Shown: positions 11,657 to 24,404, numbered from the stretch's first letter. The stretch is DNA of 64,000 bases from Nymphaea colorata (GCF_008831285.2 NC_045138.2:21671934-21735933); one strand, 5' to 3'. Notes: a model not told the origin generated them from the sequence alone. Numbers and translations are program-made.

Positions 11657-12776
11657 CTCAATGTTGTCATGTGTCGGATAATTGCCGGACGGCTAAAGTT
11701 TAAAATTTGATGCTAAAAAAACTATAAGTTGCTGCCAAAACCACTATAAACCATTGCTACATGACTAATATCAATTTAGTAACTGTTTTTAGTGACATAT
11801 TTTTAAATTTTGGCAACATTTCAAAATAACGTATATATTAGGGAGCGGATTTGTTACCTGATGTTGGAGGCTATTGTTGGATGGTTAAAAATAAAAATTT
11901 ACTGCAACATATGCCATCAATGTTATTAAATATCATGAACTGCTGTCGCATGTATTATAAACCCTTGATACATATTACATACATTGGGGAGTTTAAATTT
12001 ATTGGATGTTATCGTATGGTTAAAACTTAAAAATCTATCACTGAAAAAAAAAAGGTACCCACGAAGGGATAATGAGTAATAGTTTATAATGCCAATGGAT
12101 GTTTAATTTTTAACTATTCAGTAACATGCGAAATCCGACAGATTTGAACCTTCTTCTTCCTCCTCCTTTTTATCCAGTTTGTGATGTATTTAACGACTAA
12201 TTTTTAGGCCTTGTTTCGTAAACCTTTTTCTTTTGAAAACCTTGTTTTAGTGTCTGGATAGCATAACAAAAACCATGTTTTCTTTCTTTAGGTTTGGATG
12301 ACCAAAAATTGGTTTTTGGAAACAAACTTCAGCTGAATGGTAGTTGTGAAACAGTAATTCTAAATTATAACTGCAAGGCTAATGGAAACTATCCTCATAT
12401 AGTTAATCACAACTAACAAATAAGTAATCAAGGCCAATGACAAACAGTTCTCTTCGAAGGTGCCCTTTAGTACTTGGTAGGTTTCTAATCACGACTAATA
12501 AACAGGTAATTGAATCACATGTAGCTCAATTCATGGTGATTGAAGGTTCTTTGGTCTGAGTTGTTAACACAGTTATGCCCCTGTATATGTTTGTAGTACT
12601 TATTATCCTTGTTTGCACTACTTATTGTCCTTATCTCTGGTATATGTTCTATTCTTTAAAGCACTAAAATATAGTTAATTCTTGATTTTAGTATTAAAAA
12701 ACAATCATATGTGACTTTGTATTTTCAATGGCAATGCTATATATATGCTTCACACCACATGAAGAAACGTCAAAAA
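9406..12776. other. Intergenic, AT-rich, no gene recognised
   Basis: The stretch contains A-rich tracts (10540-10650), an (AT)n tract at 11157-11176 and the large compound microsatellite listed at 11562. A moderately GC-rich patch at 9580-10260 shows no recognisable coding family. Confidence 0.45.
11562..11656. repeat. Compound microsatellite (AT)n(AG)n
   Basis: About 35 AT units are followed directly by about 12 AG units. The translated (IY)n and (ER)n peptides in this area are artefacts of the repeat. Confidence 0.95.
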
Positions 12777-13186
12777 TGTTGGTTTCTATGCAGCGGAATG
12801 GTGTCTGGCATCTGCTGATCGACTCTCTTCTTTGCAGCAGGTTCAATACCAGCAGCGTGTCAACCATAGCCTCTTTGGGGTTACAAGAGGCAGCACTTGT
12901 GAACAAATAGAGAGGAAGAGGAAGAAGACATAAACAGAAGCATGTTCACGGGTTTGCTTCTAGGAGGCGCAGGCTTGGCTAATCTTACGATTAATCCTAA
13001 GCAAAGGATAAGCTGAGCTATTATAGACCGCCTCGTAGGCTTTCAATGCCCAGCAACCGACGGTTACAGCCAAAAACATTAATTTTCTCAATTAATGGAC
13101 AGTTTTCTTATTTAATCTTGTAACTGCAAGTGGGCCCTCTTGCAGTTACAAGATGTAGAGATTGAGTTCAGGGCCACTATCCAACA
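12777..13186 (-). mobile_element. Copia-type LTR (3' LTR read on the minus strand)
   Basis: A 410-bp segment has matching ends TGTTGG and CCAACA. On the minus strand it is directly preceded by GGCCAAGTGGGAGA (13187-13200), a typical Copia polypurine tract. A TATA-like CTATAATAG lies inside near 13020. Together these fit a 3' LTR with the element body at higher coordinates. No second LTR and no primer-binding site (complement of TGGTATCAGAGC) was found to the right, so the 5' end appears lost or beyond recognition. Confidence 0.55.
13116..13153. repeat. Perfect inverted repeat inside the LTR
   Basis: TCTTGTAACTGCAAG at 13116-13130 and its exact inverse at 13139-13153 are separated by the 8-base spacer TGGGCCCT. 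It sits in the U3 part of the putative LTR and would form a strong hairpin in RNA or a palindrome in DNA. Confidence 0.85.
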
Positions 13187-14074
13187 TCTCCCACTTGGCC
13201 ATGAGTTCGTCACATTGCATCCACTATTTGTCAGTTTCCTTAATCTTTAGTTACGAAGTTTTTCATAATTGGTTTGTCCATCGTAACTTGAATTTTTGTT
13301 CAAGGATTGTAGCGAGGTTTTCCTTTCAACGGTTTTCCAACGCAACCTTTTAAGTAGTCAATATATTTCACATTAGTTATAAGGTTTTCTTCATGCACAA
13401 GTATTTCTATCGTAACATGTTAAAACTTAGTCTCATGTGGACCACAAGCTTTACATAAAAAAAATCAAGAATCCTCTTGATAATGATGCTAGCAATCATG
13501 TAAGCATTTGAAACATACATGCATATTCTCTTCTTGTGCAACAATGAAATCAACCTGGACCACTTCACAAAGAGGCAAACCACGATTTTCTTAGCCTCAT
13601 ACGGGCTACATGCTTAACAAATAAATCATTAGAAATTAATTTTGTTAAAAATGATAGCAATCATATGAATATATTTTTTGTTTCATATATATGAAAAATA
13701 TTTAATTGCCATAAAACATGGCCAATCTATACTTTCTTAATGTATACTGACAAGCCAAATTAAGAGCTTGTATCAAGTCCAACACACAAACTAATATACA
13801 TTAAAAGCACATGGTATATTTTCCTTTTATTATTTTTCACAATTACTCAACTCCTTTAATAACAGGAGTTCCAAAGCATTCATGCAATACATTACCATAT
13901 GACAAAACAATATTAACTTTTCAACATAGCAAAGGGCATATTCAAGTGTGCTCCCACTTATCAAATATTTACATAGTCATCAACTTGATTAGCAACGCCT
14001 AATCTTGATTATGACTATTTAACAAAATAAACAATTAACTCATAGTATATCATACAAGCACTTTTCATCTTGTA

Positions 14075-14940
14075 TAGTTTTCATCAATATACTCTCTCAT
14101 GGAAGGAATTTCATTTAACTCATCAAGGTCAATACATAGCTCTTCCAATAAATGCATGCATCAATAAATCAAATATCTCATTTCAAGTATTCTACAAGAT
14201 GATCATTGAGATCACTAATAAGCTTCTACTGGTTCATTACCAAACTAATTCTTAGTCGGTTCATTACCTGACCGTTTATTAGCATATTCAATCGATCAAA
14301 CTTGATCATCAAATGAATAGATGGTTCTTGTGCATGCAACAATGATTTAAATATGACCATGAAGCTCTTGACCTTCGTGACTATTGTCAATGTCTGAAGA
14401 ATAAAAGAATTTGGACTCAGTTGGTTAGTTTCCTAACTGATCCATAAATTAATCCATAAGGTGATCAATGAACTCATTACCCAGTCGGTTCATTACCTGA
14501 CTGATCCTCAGACGAATCTTGCACAGTTGGTTCATTACCAAATAGTTTTCATCAATATACTCTCTCATGGAAGGAATTTCATTTAACTCATCAAGGTCAA
14601 TACATAGCTCAACCAATAAATGCATGCATCAATAAATCAACTATCTCATTTCAAGTATTCCACAAGATGATAATTGAGATCACTAATAAGCTTCAACTGG
14701 TTCATTACCAAACTAATTCTTAGTCGGTTCATTACCTGACCATTTATTAGCATATTCAATCGATCAAACTTGATCATCAAATGAATAGATGGTTCTTGTG
14801 CATGCAACAATGATTCAAATATGACCATGAAGCTCTTGACCTTTGATAAAAGAATTTGGACTCAGTTGGTTATTTTCCTAACTGATCCATAAATTAATCC
14901 ATAAGGTGATCAATGAACTCATTACCCAGTCGATTCATTA
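14075..14940. repeat. Tandem duplication, 468-bp unit
   Basis: The segment starting near 14075 recurs from about 14543 with near identity. The second copy lacks about 25 bases that follow GAAGCTCTTGACCTT in the first. Both copies contain the recurring word GGTTCATTACC. Confidence 0.85.
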
Positions 14941-15450
14941 GTTGGTTCATTACCAGACTGATCCACTGAATAAATTAGATCATCCAGTAGATCGATATGA
15001 TCTCCCTCTAGATCATTGTCTTTGGTATTATTATTTGAACACCTCAATTTCATGCATAAAAACATTATATACCCTACCTTTATTTGGGTATCCAATACAT
15101 ATGTATTTGCAAACATATTATTTAATTTTTAAATCTACATTTGACATGCATTCTTATGTCCATTCATTACCAGACTATTCCTCAGACAATTCATGCTCAG
15201 TTGGTTTCTTGCCAAACTGATCTCTAGTTGGTTCATTACCAGGCTGATCCTCTAAATAAATTAGATCATCCAGTAGATCGATATGATCTCCCTCTAGGTT
15301 ATTGTCTTTGGTATTATTATTTGAACACCTCAATCTCATGCATAAAAGCATTATATACCCTACCTTTATTTGGGTATCCAATACATATGTATTTGCAAAC
15401 ATATTATTTAATTTTTAAATCTGCATTTGACATGTATTCTTATATCCAAA
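14940..15450. repeat. Tandem duplication, 286-bp unit
   Basis: The block beginning AGTTGGTTCATTACCAG at 14940 is repeated from 15226 with very few substitutions, up to about 15445. It directly follows the 468-bp duplication. Confidence 0.85.
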
Positions 15451-17669
15451 GATTTCAATATGGATCTAATTAGTGTGCACTTCACGATATTTATGAGTGT
15501 TATAATACACCTCATGGCAAATGTTAAAATCAAATTTATTCTAAAGAAGAACTTGCTTAGTAGCATGATAACATAGTTCGATCCACAAATGAACAAATAA
15601 CATAATATGCTTGGATCTAATATAAATAGGATATGGATGTTTAACTGTATATCTATATATATATATATTCAAATCTGAATCAAAGCTGTATGTAAGGTGG
15701 ATTTCAAGCAATAAATAGATCCAGTTCCAAAAGCCGCATGAATATAGAGATTCAGATTATATTAGCATAGATCCAAACTAATAATATTAACAATACCACT
15801 AAAATGAATTTAAAACACATGATCCTCATTGAAATATTATACAATACGATTCAACAACCATATTTGGATCATTGCTAACACATCTCTCTTTTGAGAAAAA
15901 AACAAGTTATCATGTACTAGCACTTTAGTGCTATAACGCTTCAAATAAACACATTCTTACTAATAAGAATTTTGGTCCAAGAGTGTTTCATTACATCTGT
16001 TGAACATGAATTAAGAAACAAATTCATTTTCTTAAGAAATAGAAGCAAATGAAGCTTTATTCAATAATTCTCCAGAATAACCTTTGAATCTAGAATGATT
16101 AAACATGATAACATTTATTGAAACCAAACAAACAGGATAGGAATTTTTCCACATATTCAAACAAGTCAGTTTAGATTTGAAGCTAAACTTTATGTAATGT
16201 GGATTTCATTAGTTCAAATGTAGAAATTCAGATCAAACTATCAATATCTACAATAAAACTAATCTGAATTTCAAAAAACAAATGATCCGTATGAAGTATT
16301 GCATAACATCATTTCAATAATCATGCTTGGATCTCAACAATAGTACAATTCTTGAACAAAGTGAAACAAGAAAAATTTCTTTCCTTGAGATGATGCAAGT
16401 CTGTACCCATATCCATCACCCTTAAAATGAAGACATTCAAATTCATATGGGTTTCAATTCAAGAGTATTACATTGCACCTCTTGAATATACATTTAAAAC
16501 AAGTTTACTTCACCAATGGAATAAATAAAGCCTTGTTCAATAACACTCTCAAATGATTTGAATTTATATATACTAGCCATCTTTGATAAGGGAAAATAAA
16601 ATTTTATGTACTAGAACTTATAGTACAACAGATCCTCAAATAAAATATTTCATTAATATGATTTTCATCATGCTTAAGAGTGTCACCTTACAAAAGGCAA
16701 ACATGATGATATATTGTATCCAGTGTAAGTATGGGTATTTGGAGCCAATGATCCAACCAAGTTAATCTAGATCTAAATTTATCATGAACCCAACAACACA
16801 ATGCTATGTGGATCTTACCATGTCTAAAATGTACAACTCGTAAAACCATTAGATCTAAAAATTAATGTTCATCATAATATGTCTAGATATAATATAAACA
16901 AGATATAAATCTTGAATAAGTCAAATCATATCATGCTCCAAAAAAGAGCAACGATCCAAATTTAACAACTAAATTGCTATATAAAACAAAGTTTTGGTCA
17001 TATCTAATATCAGCATGGACCCAAAATGTCAATGAATATTCGTAAAGCAAGTATAATAACATATATTAAACCAACATAAATAAGATATGGATTTTTAACC
17101 AATATCCAAACCAATTGAGATATGAATATGTAATGATCACAACTAAACACAAATATGGAACTTAAGTACAATCAGATCTAAAGCAAAAAATCCAAATGAT
17201 TATCTCGATACAAATCATACTAATGTGGATCCACACACAATGATATCAACACTAGAATCAATATGTACTTAAACAAACAAAGAAGATCCAAATACAAATC
17301 CAATATTAACATGTTTCAACATAATATCCATATCCAAATATGATTTTAGAACCGTCATTGGGTCATGTACACACAAAATAGAAATTGTATAAGTATACAT
17401 ACATGTTAACCATTTTTCTGTTTTGGCCAGTTCTCATGCTCCCACTTTTGAAGTCATTTTTAAATTAATTTCATGACAAGTATAGAACAATTAATACATG
17501 GAAAGCAACAAGGGGAATAACACATGAGAAGATCTCCAATAACTTTCTAAGGTATCACTTAAAACAAGGAAAACTCAATATTAAATTTCAGACCGTGAGC
17601 TTCCCTTCTCTTTTTCAAAGTTATTTTCATAACCCTTTTTGTACATTTTTTATAAGCTGGAGTGTCACC

Positions 17670-17817
17670 TATATGCAATTGTACATAAAAACTCTGATTT
17701 CTGCCGAAATTGCAAAACAAATTTCTGAAACCCTCTTTCAGCAATTTATAATAGCTCTGAGGGCATCACTATGAAATTTCATATAACGTTCTGGGTTTTT
17801 ATGTACAATTGCATATA
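17670..17817. repeat. Inverted repeat with 23-bp perfect arms
   Basis: The arm at 17670-17692 (core TATGCAATTGTACATA) is exactly inverted at 17795-17817, with a 102-base spacer. No target duplication was identified. It could be a small foldback element or a hairpin locus. Confidence 0.75.
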
Positions 17818-18210
17818 AAAATCTTTATTCATGTTATACATAGAGACGTTGATGCACTGAAGAACAAGATAGAACATGCATGCAAGCATTTTTTTTTTGT
17901 GACGGCAGGATATTTGAATTTTCTGTCTGTCAGTCTCTCTGACAGTTAAGGGTTCTTCAAGTATGTATTTAATTTAAATTGATTTTTAGCAACATTAAAT
18001 ATGGATACATATAAATCCTCCACACCCACTCTCGCCGTGGATGGTTAGGAGGAACTACGTAACCAGCTTTTACATTGTCGCTTTTCTTTTTCTGTTTTTT
18101 TTTTAACTGCTAATTGTGTAAATCTTCAAAGAATGAATGCACTCTATTGTCAGCCGTTGCAATGCAACTGTCCTCCTCAGCAATCTCACTATGCATCAAT
18201 CTTCCAGTGG
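17818..18210. other. Intergenic, nothing recognised
   Basis: AT-rich sequence with no gene or complete repeat recognised. Confidence 0.4.
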
Positions 18211-18405
18211 CAGAGCCAATGTAGGACTGGCTTGGGCCCTGACCCACCTTAAATTTCTTTTTTAAAAAAAATTAAAATGTAAATTTTAAAAAAATTTACT
18301 TGTTCTATATAAAAGGTTTGAAAAATGACATTTTGGCCCTAGTCAAAATTTAGAAACTTTAATTCGGCTTGACTAATGAAAATTTTTTGAATCTTCCTTT
18401 GCTAC
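18211..18405 (+). mobile_element. hAT-type MITE, right end degraded
   Basis: It begins CAGTGGCAGAGCC and shares a long interior with the copy at 21948, including GAAAAATGA and GTCAAAATTTAGAAACTTTAA in the same order. The right terminus has decayed to CTTCCTTTGC. Confidence 0.55.
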
Positions 18406-19199
18406 CAAAAGTTATAGGGGACAATTTCTTCCAGGGATGATTATTATAATAGAAAAATTTTAAGGGTGGGTTTGAGGTGATCGTGTATGGATCGAACTTG
18501 TTTACAATTTTCTTTGTTTTCATGCATCAATAATTAAGTTATTTATTGTTAACTTTAGACTTTCGTAGTTGATGTTAGTAGTTAAGTAGGTATATATATA
18601 ACTGCCATTCACAGATACGACAAAGAATCTAGCTCCACCAGTTTTACACAAACTTATTATTTTCACAATTATTTTTAAAAATGAATTTGTTCATGCATGA
18701 ATGGTACTATTCTGTTTCTTGACTGTGCAGATAGATCAATGCATTATCGCATTTGAACGTTGGTTTATTTGACAGTGAAAATAATTCAAGCGCTGCTGAT
18801 TAAGCAGCAAAATTTTAAAGATCTTGAATGATGGAAATTCCATATTTTTATGAAATCTCATTACAGATTTAGATTAGCCGGTCCAAAATGGATTAATTTA
18901 TACGTTTGAACCATACAGATAAAAGTTCATACAAGTAAATGACTTATAAGCCGTAACTTTTAGGAATTTCACCCACAGACATTGCACTAGCTCCTTTGTC
19001 AGTGATTTTCATGTGAGCCTACACGGGAAGTTATGTGCCAAGTGGTGCATTAAATTTTGTTGCATATGAAAATGTGCCACATGCACAAGAAAACATGACA
19101 TAACATGGTCCTACTACAACATTTCTTGCCCTTTTTCTGGAGATGCAGATGATGCAGTTTCATTGATCAGCCTTAAACAATATTGTTGGGATAGCTCAA
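18406..19199. other. Intergenic, nothing recognised
   Basis: AT-rich sequence with no gene recognised. Confidence 0.4.
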
Positions 19200-19530
19200 T
19201 TGTGAAGGCTCATGTGAGCTTGCATGGGCAATTGCTCTCACAGGTTTAATTTATATATTAATACCTCACAATCATTTATTTGTTTATGTTGTCTTGAGAA
19301 TATAACATTATATTTCTTAATGTTGGCCTTTTAGGTAAGCAAGAGGTTAACAATTCACTGTTCGGAAAAGAGTTTAGAAAACCCTTTTATTCCCTCTACT
19401 TTAGGGTTCTTGGGTTGTGTCGGTATCAACAATGACAACAATGCAAAGACATAACACCCACGTGCATCCTATTAGAGACTTTTTCCTTTACATGCTCCTA
19501 ACTCGACCAACTAAGCCAATTACTGAAGTT
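19200..19530 (-). mobile_element. tRNA-derived SINE (family shared with 62.9 kb)
   Basis: On the minus strand an A box TGGCTTAGTTGG lies at 19507-19518. Downstream are the words ACCGACACAACCCAAGAACCC and GGGCAATTGCC-like and AGCTTGCATG-like segments. The same order of segments occurs at 62925-63226. The B box here is decayed. Confidence 0.45.
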
Positions 19531-21947
19531 GATCATAGAAAGTTGCCAATTACTGGATCTGATAAAAACTGTAAAACTAAGCAGTTAAATGTAGAGTTTA
19601 GATCCAGAACAGCTATTGTCCAAGTCTGAAGTTAATATGATTTTATAGATAACTTGAATACATAGTCATAAAAAACACACTTTTTTAAAAAAAAAAAAGC
19701 ATTAAAATTGTGAAAATAAGTGAGCCAAAAAAGGCAAAAAGAAATCATGTTGTTTCTTTTTAGCCATTTTTTATGTTTTTAATGCCAGACCGCACGTTTC
19801 CATTTTTGAATTTTTATTTGTCGTTTATTTATTCATTTTTATATTGATTTATTATTTTTCTCATTTATTTTCAGACTTTTAAAATTTTTAACAAAATTTA
19901 CCATATTTTTTTTATTTTTTTTCTTTTTTCAACCGTATTATACATGAGAAAAATCCCAAAATCAATATTTGTGACCATGTTCAATCCAATATGAATATGA
20001 ACCAAATCTATTACACAAAATCAAAATCTGATATGAACTGTATTCAGATTCTATTGCGTTACGGATCTGAAAAATCAGAATCTGTTGGCGTTAGGTCCCT
20101 GCATAACCCCTGCTTTACCAATCGAATCTGTCCTAATCAAATCAAATAGACGCAGATTTGATTAATCTTAAGAAAGGACTTAGCTAGACCCATTTTTGTG
20201 AAACTGAACGGAGCAGTACTTGCTTCGGAGCGAATATTTACATGTACCCGGGTCTGATTTTTGTTGGATATTGGACTCAAATCCAGACTCAATTGACATA
20301 TAACTGGATACTCTGGTAGCTATTGTTGAGCAGTTTGAAAAGATGTTGGACTCCAAGAACTATGGACCCACCTGCCAAATATTTGTCTATATAACTCAAA
20401 ACCCCACAAAACTCAACACTTCATTTCAAATCAAATCCTAATCCAAACCTCACGTACACCAATACCAGAATCAAATCTAAAAGTCTGCTTACCTAATCTA
20501 TGGATTTTATCCAACCTAGGCCCAAACTGCTCCCCATGACAGAATACATTTAAAGATCCTATTTGGATCTTAAATACTAATGTAATATTTCTCCATGACA
20601 GAATACAATATTCATGTTAGTTACATGGATATTATTACATTACTTAAAAGAGGTCATAATGAGTGCTTGAAGTTGGTTAAATAAAAGGCAGCTTAACGTG
20701 ATCCTGATCTAGAGTATGGCTGGCTCCTAATAGGAACCAAGTGGTTCTTTATTTTGTATAATATAATATTTCCAAGACAAAAGAAAAGCATATATTAACG
20801 TTGAATTACACGCATCAAATGACTATTTATTTTACCGTATTGATCAAGTTATATTGAATCAAAAGCTAAATAAAAGCGATAAGGATGAGATGGGTTTAGA
20901 ATCATACTTTTCTATTTAGTATTATTATCTTATCACAAACATAACCTCATTGTCTAGTTCAATTACACGCATTAATTTGAATTTCAACTAATAAAAAACA
21001 TCGGGGAATGCATGGATTTAAGATGTACATGATAATGGATTTTATGCATCATCACCAAGTACCACCACCTAGCCTGATCTTGAAGTGAAGAAAGAAACTC
21101 TGAGTTGTTATAGAGTTATTCATGATCTTCCTCTTCTTCTGATTTGAAGAAATTTAAAAATCAATGAAACTGTAGAAAAGATAATACATGTTATTCAATT
21201 GACTATAGATTATGCACATTATTGTCAATGAAAATCACATGCAGTTCATATCATTTAAACAGTAAGTGTTTTTCAATCAGTAAGTGTTTTTCAATCACAT
21301 TAGTTCGTTTATCTTTGATTTGATTTCTTTTAGGCGATTTTTCAAAACTGATCGTGTGACAGTTCTACTCAAAGAGGTCTAACATAAAGCTGATGCATTT
21401 TTTGGCCTGGTAGGTTTCATTTCTTGATGCAATGAATTCATGAGAGCACCTGTGGTTATATGCAGCTTTAGGTTTTGGTAAATATGTTCAAATTGAACAT
21501 GCAATTTGGCTCTAAACACTACGTACTTGTTTCCGTCTTTAACTTCTGTTTATATAATGATACTCTTGCTGTTTAATTAGTTTATTTCCAGTTGCTGCAA
21601 GTAAAGTTCCCACATTGAACATATTTCATGACAAGCTTATTTCCAAAGGAAATTAATCTTCTATCTATGTCCAACATAGGGCAGTTTATGTGAAACATTA
21701 AAATGTTGGATGATAGAGGGGGCATAATGAGATCTATTACTTGGAAATGAGAACTATTTAATCCTCTTATGACTTGGACAACAACCACAAATAATATTTT
21801 ATCAAACATTACTGTAATGATTAAATTAATATATATCTCCATTGACCAAAAGCTGTTTACAAGGGATGCCACTTTCTCCCTTTGCTGTATTCGTGAAGGT
21901 CCGACATGAAGAAAAGGCATTGTGGACACTATCATCGGGGTGATAGG
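19531..21947. other. Intergenic, nothing coding recognised
   Basis: The stretch holds A/T homopolymer-rich sequence and words repeating GGATCTGAAAA and CAGATTC-like motifs near 19.95-20.5 kb, possibly an old transposon. No gene family is recognised. Confidence 0.4.
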
Positions 21948-22114
21948 CAGGGGCGGAGCCTGCACCTCAATTTTTTTAAAAAAAATTACATGTAAATTTG
22001 AGAAAATTTTACTTGTCCTATATGCAAATTTTGAAAAATGATATTTCAACCCATGTCAAAATTTAGAAACTTTAAGTCGGCCCCCCTCATGAAGAATGTC
22101 TGACTCCGCCCCTG
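21948..22114 (+). mobile_element. hAT-type MITE, complete copy with target duplication
   Basis: The 167-bp element has terminal inverted repeats CAGGGGCGGAG and CTCCGCCCCTG. The flanks GTGATAGG (21940-21947) and GTGATGAG (22115-22122) match at six of eight bases, as expected for an aged 8-bp hAT duplication. The interior is non-coding. It is the best-preserved member of the family in this window. Confidence 0.8.
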
Positions 22115-22199
22115 GTGATGAGGTTTTGCAGCATATGAAGCTCCAACACAAATGCAGAGTGTTAACTATTACCAACTCAAAGTAAAAGCATAGCTAGTA

Positions 22200-22292
22200 T
22201 CACCGACACAATAGAAATCATCGTAGTTAAATCTGTGACATTGGCGACACTCTAGCTTTTCACGTCCGGTGATTCTTATTTTTGTTGTAGTG
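22200..22292 (-). mobile_element. CACTA-type terminus
   Basis: Read on the minus strand from 22292 the sequence starts CACTACAACAAAAATAAGAA and continues into CACCGGACGTG-like subterminal sequence, the usual look of a CACTA (En/Spm) end. No matching opposite end was found, so this is a fragment. Confidence 0.4.
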
Positions 22293-23555
22293 ACAACATA
22301 AATAAAAAAAAAGTGAGGGATTTAAGGAGCTAATATTAGAATGCACATTGTGGTTGTTAATTGGACATTTTCTTACATTTTATAAAGATATCTGGAAAAT
22401 TGGTATCATAGGTTAATGAGAAAATATTCTCCACAAGAACAAGTCATAACTAAAGTTCAATTCTTATCAAATCAGCCATGCAGATGGCACTTACCTGTTG
22501 GATCTTAATTGGAACAACTAAAAATTTGAGAGATTCAAGGTTGCCTGTACACAGTTGAATCGATTAGGGCCAGAATTCTTTTGACAGGGATAGCAATAGC
22601 GGTTGTGATCCCAGTTTGCAGCACTCACAACTTTGTTAGCTTCTTTCATTCAATGAAGCATGCTGAATCGGGTCACTTTCAGCATTTACTGAACTTGACA
22701 CAATCAGAACTTATCTAATTGCATTTGTATTTAGACTTGAAACATTCAGATCTTTATTCAATTGAATTCATAATCCGACCAGCATAACAGCCCCCATTTA
22801 TATCAAATCGACTAGGAATTTGTTGGATCCTTAAGACTGCGTACTGAATCTGAATCCATCCAATTAGTTATCGAAGTGTAGGCTACTTTGCTTGATAGTT
22901 TATCTCATTAACTATCTTCAAATTCAATTGTTACTAGTCAGCGCACCAATCAAGCAATCGCTTATGCAGCTCTCAAGTTTCCCTTCACACACAGATCCAT
23001 CTAGGAAGATGACAACCGGCGGCAGCTAATTCCGACCACATACTTGGTTGGAAGTGAAGGGGAAGTCGTTTCAGGGAATATGCCTTACGAGAGACTTCGA
23101 AAAGGTCCACCGGAAACCACAACCCAATCTTGTTCTCTAGCAGAAGATGGCCTTTGTCCTCTCTCCGTCGGTGTGGAAGAACTACGTGGTCTCCTCCATG
23201 CCATAACTTAAAATTAGGGTAGAGAAACGACCCGTGCAGTTAACGGGAGAGGAGTTGCAGAGTAATGGAACGGGCAGTCATGGCCCGCCTGTTGAGCGCC
23301 ATACGTTCTGAACCATACGTGGTTAGACCCACCACCTTCATGTGGTTTATGAAACCTTTCTCAGTTTGGTCCATGATGCTAAGTTTGTGGATTCTAAGGA
23401 GGCTAAGCAAGTAAAGATTGGCTCATGGAAGTAGAAGAAAGTGATAAGTGTGAACAAGAATTATCTACCATCTTGAAGCCTGCACTTTTATATTGTGCAT
23501 GCAGTTCGACCAGCCCGGTGTGAGTATACTGACCGAATCTCAAGAACGGTTCTTA
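22293..23555. other. Intergenic
   Basis: A less AT-rich patch at 22980-23340 carries a short frame on each strand (about 20 and 40 codons) with no recognisable family. Otherwise nothing is seen. Confidence 0.4.
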
Positions 23556-23764
23556 GGGCGTTTGATGTACTCAGAATCATAGAATTTTAGAATCAAAATG
23601 CTCTATTTTTAAGAACTTAGAATTATTAAACAAACGAGGTACTTTGTTTTGGGAATAATTGGGAAATTGAAGCCTGGAGTTTTGACTCCATTCCAATTTG
23701 AGAAAGAATTATGATTCCAGAATTTTCATTCTTGAATTAAAATTCTAAACTATCAAATGCACCC
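23556..23764. mobile_element. Tourist/Harbinger-type MITE with TTA duplication
   Basis: The 209-bp element has inverted ends GGGCGTTTGAT and ATCAAATGCACCC. It is flanked by TTA on both sides (23553-23555 and 23765-23767), the trinucleotide duplication typical of PIF/Harbinger elements. The interior is AT-rich with many AGAATT and AATTCT words. Confidence 0.65.
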
Positions 23765-23858
23765 TTAAACTTCCTACATGAAACTGACTAGATCTCCATT
23801 TTGTAGGTTTACCTCACATGAGACTAGCTAGATCTCTTGAGTAAGACTGCCAATAGGA

Positions 23859-23882
23859 TATATATATATATATATATATATA
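23859..23882. repeat. (AT)n microsatellite
   Basis: Twelve uninterrupted AT units. Confidence 0.9.
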
Positions 23883-24404
23883 AACGTGTTGTTGGTCTAG
23901 AAGCCTAGAATGTCATATTTTGCTTTGTAAATGTATGACTATTAATCGAGCACATAAACGACTGTATTTAGGCTGACTGGGGGACCAGTGAAAAATTCAA
24001 TATCACCAAAAAGAGGTGATGTTGAATGTGGGCTTCGCTAGACTTCTGCTGACGAATTCGCTACCTGTCGACCACCTTGCGGTCGACGTCTGCGGTTCAG
24101 ATTCAGTATCATGGAAACTGGGCTCCGGCGAGGTCGAAGCTGAAGGACAAGTGGCCCGAGAGAGACGACCTCCTTCTTGTGAAGTGTTCAATGAACCGAT
24201 CGTACCAATTAAATTCCGGAAAGAAAAAAAAAAAATGCATCCCATGGTGTTGGAGGAACGAAGCAAAAGGAATGGTCGGTTCTCCTCCGCCTCCGGAGAG
24301 GGAGACGTGGTCGCACCAGAGCCCGTCGCCCTGATTCACCATATCTTCTCAACTTGTTCACGTCATCACTTCCCCTTCTTCTACCGATGCACACTGGCCA
24401 TCGA

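Larger units (their letters stand above)
13187..17450 (-). other. AT-rich, largely non-coding sequence behind the LTR
   Basis: About 4.2 kb of AT-rich sequence adjoins the polypurine tract. It may be the body of a large non-coding retroelement or a heavily decayed Copia element. I could not read protease, integrase or reverse-transcriptase motifs in any frame. Two segmental tandem duplications at 14.07-15.45 kb are listed separately. Much of 15.6-17.4 kb repeats loosely related words such as GGATCTAA and CAAATATGGAT. Confidence 0.35.

Noticed and set aside
11444..11710. ORF with (IY)n(ER)n repeats
   Set aside because: Translation of the AT/AG microsatellite; the same holds for the frames at 62338-62653.
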